Assembly (NCBI RefSeq): GCF_003075415.1
Contig: NZ_QDAH01000001.1
Coordinates: 248,001 to 312,000 of the forward strand
Length of the DNA stretch: 64,000 nt
Reading direction: 5' to 3'
Source of the DNA: Microvirga sp. KLBC 81
GTDB taxonomy: Bacteria; Pseudomonadota; Alphaproteobacteria; Rhizobiales; Beijerinckiaceae
Every line of letters starts with the position of its first letter. Position 1 is the stretch's first letter. Shown in pieces: positions 63,008 to 64,000 of this stretch. A model generated the notes under the pieces. The model had not been told where the DNA came from. It did not search any database and worked only from the letters and a program-made list of their open reading frames with translations. A program made the translations under genes and the position numbers.

Positions 63008-63943
63008 ATGGTGAACTTCTCTACCCGCCTCCCCCATTCTCTCGCCGCTGTGGTCGCTGGCGCTCTCGCGCTCGGCACCCTGACCGCAAGCGCCCACGCG
63101 CAGGATCTCAAGGTCCAACATGCAAAAGGCCAAACGTCGGTTCCCCTGAAGCCCAAGAAGGTTCTCGCCTTCGATCTCGCCTCGCTCGACACACTGAACG
63201 CGCTCGGCATCGAGGTCTCCGGCGTCCCAACTGCACGGTTTCCCGAGTATCTCGCGAAGTACGGCGCGGATAAGTACGAAAAGGTCGGCACTCTATTCGA
63301 GCCGAACTATGAGGCTGTCAATGCCGCTGAGCCGGACCTGATCATCGTCGGAGGCCGCTCCAGCGCCAAATACGGGGATCTGGCGAAGATCGCCCCGACG
63401 ATCGACATGACTGTCGATCCCAAGGATTACGTTGGCAGCGTCAAGCGCAACGTTCAGCTTCTGGCCAAGATTTTTGATAAGCAGGCCGAGGCGGATTCGC
63501 AGCTTGCCAGGCTTGAGCAGTCCGTGGCGGCTCTCCAGCAGGACGCATCGAAAGCTGGCAAGGGCCTTCTCATCCTCACGACCGGCGGCAAGATGAGCGC
63601 CTACGGGCCGGGCTCTCGGTTCGGGCTGCTACACACCGAATTCGGGATCGTACCGGCCGTTGAGGGTCTCGCCACCACGAACCACGGACAAGCCGTGAAC
63701 GCGGAATTCATCCTCAAGACGGATCCCGATTGGCTCTTCGTGATCGACCGCGACGCAGCTACGGGCCAGGGCGGCGGGGCTGCCAGGAAGGTATTGGATA
63801 ACGATCTGGTTTCCCGAACCAAGGCCTCAAAGAACAATCAGGTCGTCTATCTCGACCCGGTCAACTGGTATCTGGTCGGCGGCGGATTAACGGCGATGCA
63901 GGCCAGCGTTGATCAGATCGCGAAAGCCATCGCCAAGAAATAG
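63008..63943 (+). CDS. Siderophore ABC transporter substrate-binding protein
   Basis: A 311-residue periplasmic protein. A signal peptide (cleaved after SAHA near residue 31) is followed by the two-lobe FatB/CeuE fold: VLAFDLASLDTLNALGIEVS then EPDLIIVGGRSSAKYGDL and LKTDPDWLFVIDRDAATGQG. It has no lipobox cysteine. It would carry the ferric siderophore from the TonB receptor to an ABC permease. The permease appears to begin just downstream. Confidence 0.9.
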   Translation: MVNFSTRLPHSLAAVVAGALALGTLTASAHAQDLKVQHAKGQTSVPLKPKKVLAFDLASLDTLNALGIEVSGVPTARFPEYLAKYGADKYEKVGTLFEPNYEAVNAAEPDLIIVGGRSSAKYGDLAKIAPTIDMTVDPKDYVGSVKRNVQLLAKIFDKQAEADSQLARLEQSVAALQQDASKAGKGLLILTTGGKMSAYGPGSRFGLLHTEFGIVPAVEGLATTNHGQAVNAEFILKTDPDWLFVIDRDAATGQGGGAARKVLDNDLVSRTKASKNNQVVYLDPVNWYLVGGGLTAMQASVDQIAKAIAKK

Positions 63944-63949
63944 GCTTGA

Positions 63950-64000
63950 ATGGACCTGCCCTTCGCGGCATTGCACCGACCGCGGGTCATCCCATGGGCG
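63950..64000 (+). CDS. Probable start of siderophore ABC permease (partial)
   Basis: An ATG at 63950, 7 bp after the binding protein stop, opens a frame (MDLPFAALHRPRVIPWA) that runs to the window edge. Only 17 codons are visible, so identity rests on operon position, where FatC/FatD-type permeases normally follow. Confidence 0.4.
   Translation, partial: MDLPFAALHRPRVIPWA

Overview
The window reads as the chromosome of an alphaproteobacterium of the Hyphomicrobiales (Rhizobiales), plausibly near Microvirga/Methylobacteriaceae; genus is inference. The evidence is a C4-pathway 5-aminolevulinate synthase, paired phasins, a PdhS/PleC-type kinase, the gene order murA-DUF2948-hisD-UPF0262-tyrosine phosphatase, a tRNA-His with A73 and no encoded G-1:C73 pair (an alphaproteobacterial trait), and RIME-like intergenic palindromes.

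1-9.8 kb: 5' part of a multi-PAS sensor kinase, two phasins, a Nudix hydrolase, a beta-barrel outer-membrane protein, a large PAS-GGDEF-EAL protein, a triple-palindrome repeat and small hypotheticals. 9.8-21.4 kb: a surface polysaccharide cluster with four glycosyltransferases, a polysaccharide pyruvyl transferase-like protein with a long beta-rich tail, a stand-alone 'SGW' repeat protein and a HAD-type (COG5610-like) protein. 21.4-27.7 kb: a minus-strand type I secretion operon (RTX protein, an unrecognised 673-aa protein, ABC exporter, HlyD-type adaptor).

28.7-46.0 kb: a 17.3-kb integrative element in tRNA-His, bounded by a 46-bp direct repeat of the tRNA 3' half. It has a tyrosine integrase, an AlpA-like regulator, a primase-helicase followed by an iteron-like region, a ribosomal protein bS21 homologue, two terminase-small-subunit-like genes, HNH nuclease, a divergent XRE regulator with four spaced operator-like sites and a Lar-like anti-restriction protein, but no recognisable capsid, portal, large terminase or tail genes. 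This int-alpA-pri/rep-ori-terS plan resembles phage-inducible chromosomal islands (phage satellites). Cargo includes a 900-aa RTX protein, an orphan Flp-type pilin and a three-gene operon with a WGR-domain protein between two membrane/coiled-coil proteins, a candidate but untested defence or exclusion module. Just downstream of a conserved phage gene lies a 130-bp tract of 26 in-register, sequence-variable pentamers (GYNNG).

46-64 kb: core genome again. A tripartite tricarboxylate transporter (tctBAC order), TerC, AzlCD, the hisD/murA cluster, hemA with an FNR/FixK-like box, tRNA-Thr, an EamA-type transporter, an unusual LysR-HTH/TrpD2-like fusion, and a siderophore uptake locus (TonB receptor, siderophore-interacting reductase, binding protein, start of a permease) that runs off the window.
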